From assembly GCF_003725995.1 (NCBI RefSeq), contig NZ_QIBX01000012.1, forward strand, positions 20,733 to 84,732: a DNA stretch of 64,000 bases. The letters are read 5' to 3'. The DNA is from Slackia equolifaciens (GTDB lineage Bacteria > Actinomycetota > Coriobacteriia > Coriobacteriales > Eggerthellaceae). The notes under the pieces were generated by a model. It ran no database searches, was not told the origin of the DNA, and saw nothing but the letters and a program-made list of their open reading frames with translations. The position numbers and the translations under genes were made by a program. Every line of letters starts with the position of its first letter. Position 1 is the stretch's first letter. Of this stretch, positions 25,764 to 34,704 are shown piece by piece.

Positions 25764-26984
25764 TTAGTTCTCGCCGACAGCGATGGCGCCTTCGGCAACC
25801 AGCTCGTCGATCTTCTCCTTGGAGTAACCCAGCTTGGTGAGCACGTCCACGGTGTCGCCGCCCTTGGCGGGCATGGGACGCCAGATCTTGCCGGGGGTCT
25901 GCTCGAAGCGAGGCATCGGGGACAGGCCCTTGAAGGTCTCGCCGTCTTTGGTCTCCCACTCGACGAAGTTGCCGCGGGCGGCCATATGGGGATCCTTCAC
26001 CATGTCCTCGAACTCCAGGACGCTCTGAGCGGCGATGGCATGCTCGGCGAGGATGTCCTCGAGCTCAAGCTTGGTGCGCTCAAGCAGCCAAGCCTCGAGA
26101 CGCTTCTCGAACTCCTTGGCGATGGGCATGGACAGCCACAGGGAAGCGGTGTCCTCGGGCAGGTCGGGGGTACCCCACTGATCGCCCAGGCCCAGCTCCT
26201 CGATAATCCACTTGTTCTGGCGGATGCCGAACAGGTTCAGAGCGATGAAACCGTCCTTGCACTTGTACACGCCGATGCCGCACAGGTTCTGGTTGCGGGC
26301 GCCAGCGCGACCCCAGTTGATGCCGTCGTTGAGGTAGTCGACCAGGTAGTACTGGCTCATGTACATGATGCCCTCATACATTGCCCAGTCGATGCTCTCG
26401 CCCTCGCCGGTGCGCTCAGCCTTGCGCAGGGCGGCCAGAGAAGCGCCGATCAGCAGGTAGGAGTTGATGTAGTCACCGGAGTAAGGCATGGTGATCATCG
26501 GCTGCTCGGGGGTGCCGTTCTGGCAGGTGAAGCCAGCGTAGGGGCCCACGGTGCCGTCGTAAGCGGGACGCTTGACGCGGTCGGGATCGCCGAACTTACC
26601 AAAGCCGGAGCAGTGGACGATGACCAGCTTGGGGTTAACGGCCCACATATCCTCGTCGGTGAAGCCCTTGCGGTCCCAGGTGCCGCCCTTGGAGGACTCG
26701 AAGAAGATGTCGGTGTCCTTCAGCATGTCAAGCAGGACCTGCTTGCCGCCGGGGGTGAACTGGTTCAGCTGGACGGAACGGCAGTTACGACGCTCGGCCT
26801 GAGCAGCGTTCTTGGCGTCGCGCACGGTGTCGCCATAGCCGGTGTTCTCGAGCCAGGTGACGTCGGCACCCCAGTCAGCCATGATGTTGCAGGCGCGGGG
26901 AATTGCCTCTTCCATAGCGGCGAAGACGATCTTCACGTCGTCAAGCACACCAAAATGCGGCTTCTCGGTAGGAATTGCAGCCAT
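25764..26984 (-). CDS. caiB: Family III CoA-transferase, CaiB-like
   Basis: 406 aa, matching the 405-aa CaiB of enterics. Visible family parts are the N-terminal MADWGADVTWLEN (CoA site), VKRPAYDGTVGPYAGF around the expected catalytic aspartate, and the LTKLGYSKEKIDELVAEG end. It moves CoA from the product thioester to the incoming acid, saving ATP. ATG 26984 has GAGGAGA 7 nt upstream; the in-frame start at 27029 has no site. It lies between caiA and caiC in the order A-B-C known from the carnitine operon. Confidence 0.88.
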   Translation of the reverse strand: MAAIPTEKPHFGVLDDVKIVFAAMEEAIPRACNIMADWGADVTWLENTGYGDTVRDAKNAAQAERRNCRSVQLNQFTPGGKQVLLDMLKDTDIFFESSKGGTWDRKGFTDEDMWAVNPKLVIVHCSGFGKFGDPDRVKRPAYDGTVGPYAGFTCQNGTPEQPMITMPYSGDYINSYLLIGASLAALRKAERTGEGESIDWAMYEGIMYMSQYYLVDYLNDGINWGRAGARNQNLCGIGVYKCKDGFIALNLFGIRQNKWIIEELGLGDQWGTPDLPEDTASLWLSMPIAKEFEKRLEAWLLERTKLELEDILAEHAIAAQSVLEFEDMVKDPHMAARGNFVEWETKDGETFKGLSPMPRFEQTPGKIWRPMPAKGGDTVDVLTKLGYSKEKIDELVAEGAIAVGEN

Positions 26985-27091
26985 TGGACTTCTCCTCACA
27001 CTCAAAGAATTAGAAACTGCTTGAGTCATCTTTCGAGGGATGGCTCGCCTGCGAGGGCCCGCAATGCTGCGGGCGCCCGCAGGAGGTGAAG

Positions 27092-27114
27092 CGGGCGGCG
27101 AGAGTGGCCGCCCG
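27092..27114. repeat. Intra-cluster GC hairpin between caiA and caiB
   Basis: CGGGCGGC / GCCGCCCG with a 7-nt loop, 9 nt after the caiA stop. No T-run. Confidence 0.5.
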
Positions 27115-27122
27115 GATTCAAC

Positions 27123-28274
27123 TTACTGGCGGTAGGGCTTGATGGCCATCTTGGAACCGGTGAGAATCATCATCTCGTCGGTGCCGCCGGAGATGCGGTC
27201 GACGCGCAGGTCGCGCCAGATGCGGTTGATGCGGTGCTCGGAAGCAACGGAGATGCCGCCGAGGATCTGCATGGCGTCGTCAACAACCTCGAAGGAAGCG
27301 TTGGCGCAGTAGTACTTGCAGCGAGCGGCCTGACCGGCGTCGACGTCGCCACCCAGGTTGACGTCGGCGTTCCAAGCGGCCTCGTACAGCATATTGCGCA
27401 TGGCGTCGAGCTTGATCTTCATGTTGCAGAACTTCAGAGAGTTCAGCTGGAAGCGAGCGATCGGCTTGCCGAAAGCAACGCGGGTCCAAGCATGCTTAGC
27501 GGCATCCTCGAAAGCGGAGATAGCGGTGCCGTAGTCGCAGGCGCCCACGAGCCAGCGCTCGAAGTTGAAGTCGGAAACGCCGCGGTTGAAGCCGTTGCCC
27601 TCTTTGCCGAAGAAGTCCTTCTCCTCCATCTCAACGTCGTTGAGGTAGACCTCGCAGCAGGAGTCCATGCGCAGGCCCAGCTTGGTCAGAGGCGACAGGG
27701 AAACGCCCGGCTTGGACATATCGACGAAGAACTCGGAGATGGTGTCCGGATTGTCGGCGTCGCGGCACATGATGATCAGGTACTTCACGCCCTTGGAGGA
27801 GGTGATGAAGGTCTTGGTGCCGTTCAGGTAGATCTTGCCGTCGCGACGCTGATAGGTGGTCTGCAGGCCAGACACGTCGGAGCCGGCGCCGGGCTCGGTG
27901 CAGGCGGAGTTGACTACCTGCTCGCCGGTACCAAGGTACTTCAGGCAGGCTTCGATCTGCTCCTCGGTGCCCTCACGGACGATGGTGTTGTAACCGGTCA
28001 GCAGATACAGGACATAGGTGGGGGCGCCATACTGGCCGAGCACCTCGTAGATGGCCATCAGCGTGGTGATGGGCTCCTCGAGGCCCAAGCCGCCATGCTC
28101 CTCGTCGAGCATGATGCGGTCGAAGCCGAGCTCGCACAGACCCTTGGTCCAGCGCAGCGGGTACTCGTGCTTCTCGTCGCACTCATGGAAGTAAGTCTCC
28201 CAGTTCTCGGACTCCATGTAGTCGCGATAGGAATCCACGATCAGCTGCTGCTCGTCGGACAGTTTGAAATCCAT
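27123..28274 (-). CDS. caiA: CaiA-type acyl-CoA dehydrogenase (crotonobetainyl-CoA reductase family)
   Basis: 383 aa, strongly CaiA-like through its length: SENWETYFHECD, GAPTYVLY, SACTEPGAGSDV, LRMDSCCEV, EGNGFNR and WRDLRVDR all have close counterparts in E. coli CaiA. The usual C-terminal Glu is replaced (ISGGTDE), but E239 in FNFER sits where isovaleryl-CoA-type enzymes keep their base. CaiA reduces a 2-enoyl-CoA with electrons from an ETF; fixABCX lies at 32.9-36.4 kb. AGGAGG precedes the ATG. The substrate may be crotonobetaine or another enoic acid. Confidence 0.9.
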   Translation of the reverse strand: MDFKLSDEQQLIVDSYRDYMESENWETYFHECDEKHEYPLRWTKGLCELGFDRIMLDEEHGGLGLEEPITTLMAIYEVLGQYGAPTYVLYLLTGYNTIVREGTEEQIEACLKYLGTGEQVVNSACTEPGAGSDVSGLQTTYQRRDGKIYLNGTKTFITSSKGVKYLIIMCRDADNPDTISEFFVDMSKPGVSLSPLTKLGLRMDSCCEVYLNDVEMEEKDFFGKEGNGFNRGVSDFNFERWLVGACDYGTAISAFEDAAKHAWTRVAFGKPIARFQLNSLKFCNMKIKLDAMRNMLYEAAWNADVNLGGDVDAGQAARCKYYCANASFEVVDDAMQILGGISVASEHRINRIWRDLRVDRISGGTDEMMILTGSKMAIKPYRQ

Positions 28275-28489
28275 GTCAACCTCCTGTAGTTTCGGATTTC
28301 ACCTTCCGGTCCTCCGCCTTGCGGCTTCGGGCCGAATTACCAAAGACGTACGCCATATCAGGCGGGCGTATGCGCCTCATGAGCGGTGCCCGGGAGGGCT
28401 GGGTGGACAAAGGAGGCTTCCAACTGCGTACCGCTCATGAGAAGCATGCGTTAATCATGCGTCTCATAGGTCTTGTCAAGGGGTTTCAC

Positions 28490-28518
28490 GGGGCGGGCAG
28501 GCTTTTGCCGTCCGCCCC
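28490..28518 (-). terminator. Possible terminator after upstream MFS gene
   Basis: GGGGCGG / CCGCCCC with a 15-nt loop, 56 nt beyond the MFS stop and upstream of caiA. No clear T-run, so read-through into caiA is likely. Confidence 0.35.
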
Positions 28519-28573
28519 CTTGTATCTGGAGAGTTCCCGACGGTCACTTCGTCGGCGGGGGGTGGATTACGCG

Positions 28574-29857
28574 TTAGTTCTGAGCGTTCGCAGCAGCGTT
28601 CTTCTTAACGGCACGCAGGCACAGCAGCAGCATGACCACACCGAAGACTGCGAAGGCGATCTCGATGGCGAAGATCATGTTGTAGGCAGCGGTACCCTGA
28701 GCGTCGATGATGGAGCCATACCAGGTGTGGATGAACACGTCGGGGATGTAACCAACAACGGACAGGATGCCAGCGGCGGTACCGAAGATACGCATCGGGA
28801 TGCCCAGCTCGGACAGCGGCGAGGAGCCGATGGAGAAGGCGCCGTAGGTGAAGAAGCCGAACACGACGACCAGAGCCAGAGCAACCATGCCCAGACCGGG
28901 ATCCTGAGGCAGCATGATGAACACGCCCAGGCACACGATCGCGAAGATGAAGCAGCCGAGGATGGTCTTGGTGGACTTGATGCGAGCAGCCACAACACCC
29001 AGGATGGGGCCAGCGAGCAGGCCGATACCATAGGTACGGATGAGGCCGGCGACGTTCACGAGGTTGGGGTCAACGCCCATGGCGGTCATGTACGGGGTGG
29101 TGTAGGTAGCGCCCTGGTACACGCAGTACACGGCGAAGTACGCGAGGCAGGCCCAGATAACGCCGGGGGTCCTGAGTGCCTCAGCGTAGTCGGCCATGTT
29201 GAAGAACTTCGTCCTGGTGGTGTCGATCTCGCCCTTGAAGTCGGGGATGAAGACGTAGGACAGCACAGCCATGACAGCAAGCACAACGCCGAGGAACACC
29301 AGAACCATGGTGACGCCGGTGGCAGGCACGGGGATGGCGGCAACGATAGCAGCGTTGATCAGGCCAACAACCAGACCGGCAACGCCGTAGATGGAGTAGC
29401 TCACGCCGATGCGAGCAGGATACTCGTCCTCTTCGCAGCACAGACGGATGACCTTGAAGCGGGTGCCCCACCAAATGAGAATGGAGGTAATGCCCATGCC
29501 GATGAACAGGATGTAGCACATGAACAGCGAGGGCAGCGTGGCATAGATGAAGGTCAGGATGGCGGTGCCGCCGAAGCCGATCCATGCCAGGGTGCGCATG
29601 CGGAACTTATCCGCGAAGATGCCGGAAGGCAGGTAGCAGATAACTGCCGCGATGCCGTAGCAAGACACCAGAGCGCCGAGGTCGGCGTTGGTGCAACCGA
29701 GACCCTGCATCAGGGGCTCGTAGAAAACGTTCTTCAGATACATCGGGGTGTAGATAACGGAAGAACCCATGGAAATGAGGACGATCAGGAACCACTTGTG
29801 GATACCGCTAATGTCCTTGTAGGTCACTTCGCCCTTGCTCTTAGCAAGAAAAGACAT
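28574..29857 (-). CDS. MFS transporter
   Basis: 427 aa with about 12 membrane helices. Helix 2-3 loop is GIFADKFRMRTLAW; the second half has LLAGPILGVVAARIKSTKT. It resembles the NarK/oxalate-formate-type MFS group loosely, with no diagnostic residue for a substrate. It is the first gene of the minus-strand cai-like series, divergent from the LuxR gene at 30434, and takes the place that the BCCT antiporter caiT has in enterics. It may import the enoic acid or exchange it for the reduced product. Confidence 0.85.
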   Translation of the reverse strand: MSFLAKSKGEVTYKDISGIHKWFLIVLISMGSSVIYTPMYLKNVFYEPLMQGLGCTNADLGALVSCYGIAAVICYLPSGIFADKFRMRTLAWIGFGGTAILTFIYATLPSLFMCYILFIGMGITSILIWWGTRFKVIRLCCEEDEYPARIGVSYSIYGVAGLVVGLINAAIVAAIPVPATGVTMVLVFLGVVLAVMAVLSYVFIPDFKGEIDTTRTKFFNMADYAEALRTPGVIWACLAYFAVYCVYQGATYTTPYMTAMGVDPNLVNVAGLIRTYGIGLLAGPILGVVAARIKSTKTILGCFIFAIVCLGVFIMLPQDPGLGMVALALVVVFGFFTYGAFSIGSSPLSELGIPMRIFGTAAGILSVVGYIPDVFIHTWYGSIIDAQGTAAYNMIFAIEIAFAVFGVVMLLLCLRAVKKNAAANAQN

Positions 29858-30433
29858 AATGTTTTCCCTTTCTCAAGTAAGGCCTGCGAAACCCTCTCAC
29901 GCTTCGCAGGAATTAAGACGTCCCTTCTTGTCTATAGCCCTTGGAAGATCGTTCGCCTAAGGTAAGGTTCGCGCTCACGCGATTCATGTTCGCTTCGAGC
30001 ATCCGAGGAATATAGGCGTTGAGGGAAATCGTCTTGCCGCCTTAAGACGGCTCGCGTTTCGGCCCCCTATGCCGACGTGCATCCGCCTCCTTTCACGGGT
30101 GAATGCCCCTTGCTTGTCGCTTGGCATGCCTCACACCTCGTTCGGCATGCTTCAGCGGTTCGCAAGACCAGATGTGGGCATTTTGTGCCGCGGAGACGAA
30201 AACGGGTATCGCTCGAACGCCATGAAATCGTCATTACCGGAATACTCGCTATCAGGTTTTTTGTGGCTACTCAATTTTTAGGGATGTACCTCACGTGGCG
30301 TTATCCTGTATCTTGAGTACGTAACAATTGCACGGAGGTTAAGTAATCACCCTTGGAAACACCGCGATTTGAAGTACTCTTTTATAGAGTTCGACGATAG
30401 ATAGATAAGTAATCCATAGGAAGCGAGGATGCC
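29858..30433. promoter_or_regulatory. Divergent control region between MFS and LuxR genes
   Basis: 576 bp with no gene. It should hold the promoters of the cai-like series and of the LuxR gene. An AATACTC half-site (about 30241) matches the LysR-type dyad at 13354, and ACGTAACA near 30320 matches an arm of the dyad upstream of fixA (36574-36581). I cannot point to a clear -35/-10 pair. Confidence 0.35.
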
Positions 30434-31903
30434 TTGGAACAGAATTCAGGCTCTTCCGTCACCAGATTGACGGAAGAAACCAAGGAGCGTTTCGGATTGT
30501 ACTATCTCGCCACGACGCTCTTGCTCGCGTGGTATTACAGTCTCTGGTTCACGCCCAACATCTTCGTGCATAGCAATTTACTGTCCGATAACGTCACGTT
30601 TTCGTGGCTTGCGACACTCGCCGCGTCGGGAATCGCGTTTCTGGTTCTGGCGAACCTCTTTAATAAGATAGATAAGCGGCTCTATCAGATGCCGTCGCTG
30701 ATGATCGTCGCCGGCGTCGTTGCCGCAGGGGCCACAGCGTCTTACACGCTGTGGAGCAACGCTGTTTTAAACACTGTAGCGGCACTCGTGGTATTCCCTC
30801 TCCTCTTCGGCCTCTCCAACGCCATCATCTGGATCGGACTGGGCGAATATCACGCTCGCAAGAAGTCCTCGTTCTCCACCCATAAGTTCCTGGGCGTGTT
30901 CGGCATAGTAATGCTCGCCTCAATGCTCTTCACCACCATTGCGCCTCACATCGTGGCCGTAGCGTTTGTGACGCTGCTCCCCATCGCGAGCGTGGTTCTC
31001 TACCTTTATGAAAGCAAGGCGCTCGGCGCTACCCCGCTCCCCACGCTTCTCCCCACGGACACGCGCAAGAAGACGCTTAAACCCACGGTGATCATCTCTG
31101 TGACCATCTTCATTGGATGTGCGGCCTGCTACTACAACATCGCCATCATCCCGTCAGACATGCTGAGCCCGGGCAGCATCTGGCCCGACGGCATGTCGTA
31201 CGTGATTGGCATTTCGTGCTCGGCCCTGGCCGCCGGCGTTATCGCCGTCTGCCAGGCGACCATCTCCAAGAGCATCGTCACCTACCGTTTCCTCCCCTGG
31301 CTGCTGGTGGTCACGGTGGCGGCGATTTCGCTCTTCGTTAACGGCGATCCCCTGCTGTACCCCTATTCATTTATTATCACGGTGGCAATCGCCGGCATCT
31401 TCGAGGTTATGCTAATCGGCTACTTCGGCACGCTTTCTGCTAAGGGCTTTGTGGCCACCGCCATGGCTTTCGGCATGTCCAGCGCCGTGGTGCGCCTGGG
31501 GTTCTTCTTCGGCGACAGCGTGGCCGTGTTCTACGAGCAGAACCCCGTGCTTCACGAGCAGCTTTCCACCGAGACGGCGATCGTCTTCCTGTGCCTGCTT
31601 GCCATCTGCCTCATTCCACTCATGCGTCAGGAAAGCGTGATTCTGCAGCTCACCACTGCCCCATCCAAGAATAACGAGGTCGAAGAGGTGTGCGACGCCG
31701 CCATCGCCGAGTTCGCGCTCTCTAGGCGCGAAGGCGAGATCCTCAAGCTGTTCGCGCGTGGCTATACCATCGATAGCATCTCTAAGAAGCTCGTCATATC
31801 GCCCTATACCACGCAGACCCACGTGCGTCATATCTACTCCAAGATGCACGTCCATAAGCGTTCGGAGCTTTTGGACTACATCAATATGCATCGCACTGAA
31901 TAG
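30434..31903 (+). CDS. LuxR-family regulator with polytopic membrane sensor domain
   Basis: 489 aa from a TTG start (GGAAGCGAGGA upstream; a nearby ATG is out of frame). Residues 20-400 hold about 12 hydrophobic segments in an MFS-like arrangement. The C-terminal 65 residues are a LuxR HTH (LSRREGEILKLFARGYTIDSISKKL, then ISPYTTQTHVRHIYSKM). This architecture is characteristic of Eggerthellaceae, where such regulators sit beside metabolic operons and respond to the substrate. Here it is divergent from the MFS-caiABC-MaoC series and likely controls it. No phosphoacceptor domain is seen. Confidence 0.88.
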   Translation: MEQNSGSSVTRLTEETKERFGLYYLATTLLLAWYYSLWFTPNIFVHSNLLSDNVTFSWLATLAASGIAFLVLANLFNKIDKRLYQMPSLMIVAGVVAAGATASYTLWSNAVLNTVAALVVFPLLFGLSNAIIWIGLGEYHARKKSSFSTHKFLGVFGIVMLASMLFTTIAPHIVAVAFVTLLPIASVVLYLYESKALGATPLPTLLPTDTRKKTLKPTVIISVTIFIGCAACYYNIAIIPSDMLSPGSIWPDGMSYVIGISCSALAAGVIAVCQATISKSIVTYRFLPWLLVVTVAAISLFVNGDPLLYPYSFIITVAIAGIFEVMLIGYFGTLSAKGFVATAMAFGMSSAVVRLGFFFGDSVAVFYEQNPVLHEQLSTETAIVFLCLLAICLIPLMRQESVILQLTTAPSKNNEVEEVCDAAIAEFALSRREGEILKLFARGYTIDSISKKLVISPYTTQTHVRHIYSKMHVHKRSELLDYINMHRTE

Positions 31904-32303
31904 CGACCCACTTCAGCCACCGCGCATGCCTACGGACCCTCCTGCGGCGTCTCCCTGGCATTGCGCCGCGAGCAGCCGCAGAAGCTTCGGATAGGCCCTC
32001 CCCTAACGACTTCTCTAGCATTTCGTCACAAACGGCCGCAAATGGCTTCAGGGTTATCACGCGTGCGAGCTCTCCCCCAGTGCCTCCCCAGTGCTTCCTT
32101 AGTGCTTCCCTAGTGCCTCACCTGGGGTACGCAAGACCGCAAGAACGCCCCATGAGATCGCCCCAGTCGCATGGACGCGCCCATTGTCCACGTTTAAATG
32201 TGCCTATATTGTGCGCAAACGCGGAGCTACAGAGCAAATCGTCGAATCGGCCTCCTTACCTCAAGGGCAAGAAGGCCGATTGGTTTGGAATACGCTATTG
32301 AAT

Positions 32304-32724
32304 GGTCAAATTTGCTTCCAATGGGCAACTAAACCGTACGTTTTTCGGCAGGCTGGTCAAATTTGCCTCGTGTAAAAAGTCGCTCCGAAAACAAACGGCG
32401 ATTTGCTGCAGTATGGACGTCGCTCTGCAACCGCGTAAAGGTCGCCCTCGCAAACAAAAGCCGATTTGCTGCAGTTTTCGAGGGGTGCCCCAAGTACACT
32501 GCCGTTGGGCTCTTCGTTTCCCCAGTTCACAGCGTCGCGCCGATTGGGCTACTCGAAGAGGCGTCCTAAAACTGCAGCAAATCGGCGTTTGTTTCGGAGC
32601 AACGTTTGCAATGCAACAAATCGCCGTTTGTTTAACCCGCGACCGCGCGCCGCCCATTGGAGGCGAATTTGACCGCGGCGGCGTACGCAAGCTGCCTGGC
32701 CGCCCATTGGAGGCAAATATGACC
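32304..32724. repeat. Nested inverted-repeat array (about 420 bp)
   Basis: Two motifs each occur twice in one direction and twice inverted. Motif A (GGTCAAATTTGC, then TCCAATGGGC) is at 32304-32326 and 32355-32369, and inverted at 32652-32674 and 32702-32724. Motif B (AAACGGCGATTTGCTGCAGT type) is at 32383-32412 and 32450-32478, and inverted at 32568-32599 and 32613-32633. Outer pairs are symmetric about position 32514. A further hairpin AATCGGCCT/AGGCCGATT is at 32244-32280. No gene is recognised between 31904 and 32939. Confidence 0.75.
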
Positions 32725-32902
32725 AGCCTAGTTTTTCATTCTCAACCCTTCACAAAGTAGGACGAGAACTGGGAGATGCATTCGGCCCTCAGCCGCGATC
32801 CATTATGGCTTAAACCGACCTCCGGATCGGTTCCACTGCGTTTGTCCGCCCTCCAGAGGCACGATTGACCCGACCCTGAAACTTTGCCAAAACATCAGGG
32901 AA

Positions 32903-32932
32903 TAAAAAACGCCGCCCGAAAACGGGCGGCGC
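32903..32932 (-). terminator. Intrinsic terminator of fixABCX
   Basis: CGCCGCCCG / CGGGCGGCG with a 4-nt loop; TTTTTT follows on the minus strand, right after fixX. Confidence 0.9.
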
Positions 32933-32939
32933 ATAAATC

Positions 32940-33239
32940 TTAGCCGAAGCGGTACTCGATACCCATCGTGGGCTGCGGGTTCTCCCACTTCTTGATGATG
33001 GTGTCGCCACAGGCAACGCGGCACGTACCGCACTCGAGGCAACCAGCGTAGTCGAAAGACTTGCGGCCTTCCTCGTCACGCTTGTACAGCGCGGCCGGGC
33101 ACACCATGATGAGCTTGTCGAACTCCTCGTCAGAGGGCTCGTCCACCAGCTCGATGTGAGCGTTGGACTCGTCAACCTCGTACTTGTTCAGCGACAGGTA
33201 CTCGTCGACATTGACGGTGAATTTGATGTCACGACTCAT
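32940..33239 (-). CDS. fixX: FixX ferredoxin-like protein
   Basis: 99 aa, typical FixX length. Cysteine motifs are MVCPAALY and CLECGTCRVAC, enough for one [4Fe-4S] cluster. It passes electrons to or from the FixC quinone oxidoreductase in the electron-bifurcating FixABCX complex. Its ATG overlaps the fixC stop by 4 nt (33236-33239), so the two are translationally coupled. Last gene before a strong terminator. Confidence 0.92.
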   Translation of the reverse strand: MSRDIKFTVNVDEYLSLNKYEVDESNAHIELVDEPSDEEFDKLIMVCPAALYKRDEEGRKSFDYAGCLECGTCRVACGDTIIKKWENPQPTMGIEYRFG

Positions 33240-34528
33240 AGGGCCTTCATTGCTCCCTTCACGTCCTTGAACAGGTTCATGAAGCCCATGCTCTTAACGA
33301 TCGGCATCATGGTCTTCTTCATGGGGGGCACGGGGGTGCCGTCCACCACAAACATGCCGTTCATCATGTCGCGAATCATCTCCGGATAGCCGCAGAACAT
33401 GCGATCGAAGTGCTCCATGAAGTTAGGCACGTTCTTGAACTGGCGCAGGTCTTTGAGAACGAAGGAGTTCTCCAGGGCGTCCACGTAGCACTGCAGACCG
33501 GCCTTGGAAGTGTCGCCAGCGTCAAGAGCCTTGGCGGCGGACTGACCCGCCATCTGGCCAGCAGCCACGGCATAGTCCATGCCGCGCACCGTGTAGCCGA
33601 GGTTCACGCACATGGTGGCGTTGTCGCCCGCGAGCAGAACGCCGTCGCCGATCAGGTCGGGCATCGTGGTGATGCCGCCCTCGGGAACCATGTGGCCAGA
33701 GTGCTCAACGAGCTTGGCGCCCTTGAGCACAGGGGCGATCTCGGGACGGTTCTTCAGGTCCTCGAGCATCTGATACACCGGCACGGTAGCCTTCTCGGCA
33801 GTAGCCTCGATACCGGCCACGATGCCGATGGAGATGGACTCCTTGTTGGTGTAGATGATGCCGCCACCGAAGGTGCCATGCGTGCAGTCGCCTGCGAACA
33901 GCCATGCAGCACCCTCGCCGGGATTGCACTGGAAGCGCTTGTCGATCTCCTCCTCGGAGAGCTCGAACACTTCCTTCACACCCACAGCCATCTGAGCCGC
34001 GGAGGGCTTGGGAGCGCCCACGGCCTGATCCGCGAGCAGAGAGTTAGCGCCGTCGCAGAGCACCACAACGTCAGCGGTGATCTCGTCCTCGCCGGCGAAA
34101 ATGCCCACGACCTTGCCGGAATCGTCCTTCACGAGCTTTTCAACGGCGATGCCGTAGATGAACTCGGCGCCGGCGTCCTCGGCCTGCTCGGCCAGCCACT
34201 GGTCGAACGTGCCGCGAAGCACGGTGTAGGACTCCTTGCCGTCCTCCAGAAGCTTATCGGAGGCGAAGTCGATGGTGAAGTTGGAGTTGGGGGACATCAG
34301 CGAGATGCGCTCGTGCGAAACCTTGCGCTCGAACGGAATCTCGTCGAAGTTGTCGGGGAACACGGCACGCAGGCAGTGGCCGTAGATACGGCCGCCCGTC
34401 ATGTTCTTCGCGCCGGCGTAGTTGCCGCGCTCGACGACGAGCACGGACTTGCCCGCTTTTGCGAGCTCGTACGCCGCCACAGAGCCGGCGCAGCCGGCAC
34501 CCACGACGATTGCGTCGAAGTCAGCCAT
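33236..34528 (-). CDS. fixC: FixC flavoprotein (ETF:quinone oxidoreductase type)
   Basis: 430 aa. The N-terminal FAD motif is VVGAGCAGSVAAYELAKAG; DLIGDGVLLAGDNATM is the second FAD contact. The protein matches FixC/YdiS in length and layout. In FixABCX, FixC links the bifurcating ETF to the quinone pool. Start ATG 34528 (MADFDAI) is chosen over a GTG six codons upstream because it is the family start and has AAAGGA upstream. It lies 176 nt after fixB. Confidence 0.92.
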   Translation of the reverse strand: MADFDAIVVGAGCAGSVAAYELAKAGKSVLVVERGNYAGAKNMTGGRIYGHCLRAVFPDNFDEIPFERKVSHERISLMSPNSNFTIDFASDKLLEDGKESYTVLRGTFDQWLAEQAEDAGAEFIYGIAVEKLVKDDSGKVVGIFAGEDEITADVVVLCDGANSLLADQAVGAPKPSAAQMAVGVKEVFELSEEEIDKRFQCNPGEGAAWLFAGDCTHGTFGGGIIYTNKESISIGIVAGIEATAEKATVPVYQMLEDLKNRPEIAPVLKGAKLVEHSGHMVPEGGITTMPDLIGDGVLLAGDNATMCVNLGYTVRGMDYAVAAGQMAGQSAAKALDAGDTSKAGLQCYVDALENSFVLKDLRQFKNVPNFMEHFDRMFCGYPEMIRDMMNGMFVVDGTPVPPMKKTMMPIVKSMGFMNLFKDVKGAMKAL

Positions 34529-34704
34529 TGGCTTACATCCTTTCACAGGGGGTTAAGGCCCCGGAATGATTCCGGGCATGCCGCGAGGGGTATCGCTCGC
34601 TGCATTCTAGATTGAGGGCGCGCCCGAAGACGCGCCCTCACGTGCTTAATGACCAGCGTCCACCCTGCCCGCGCATGCGGGCGGTGCGGTGCGCAAACCG
34701 ATGC

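Noticed and set aside
23841..27089. A 1082-codon plus-strand frame spanning the MaoC, caiC and caiB genes
   Set aside because: The three minus-strand genes carry complete family motifs; the plus frame is a composition artefact of the GC-rich third position.
27234..28289. A 351-codon open frame antisense to caiA (and similar long antisense frames over fixC, MaoC and the MFS genes)
   Set aside because: It mirrors the codon bias of the GC-rich gene on the other strand, has no ribosome site and no recognisable domain.
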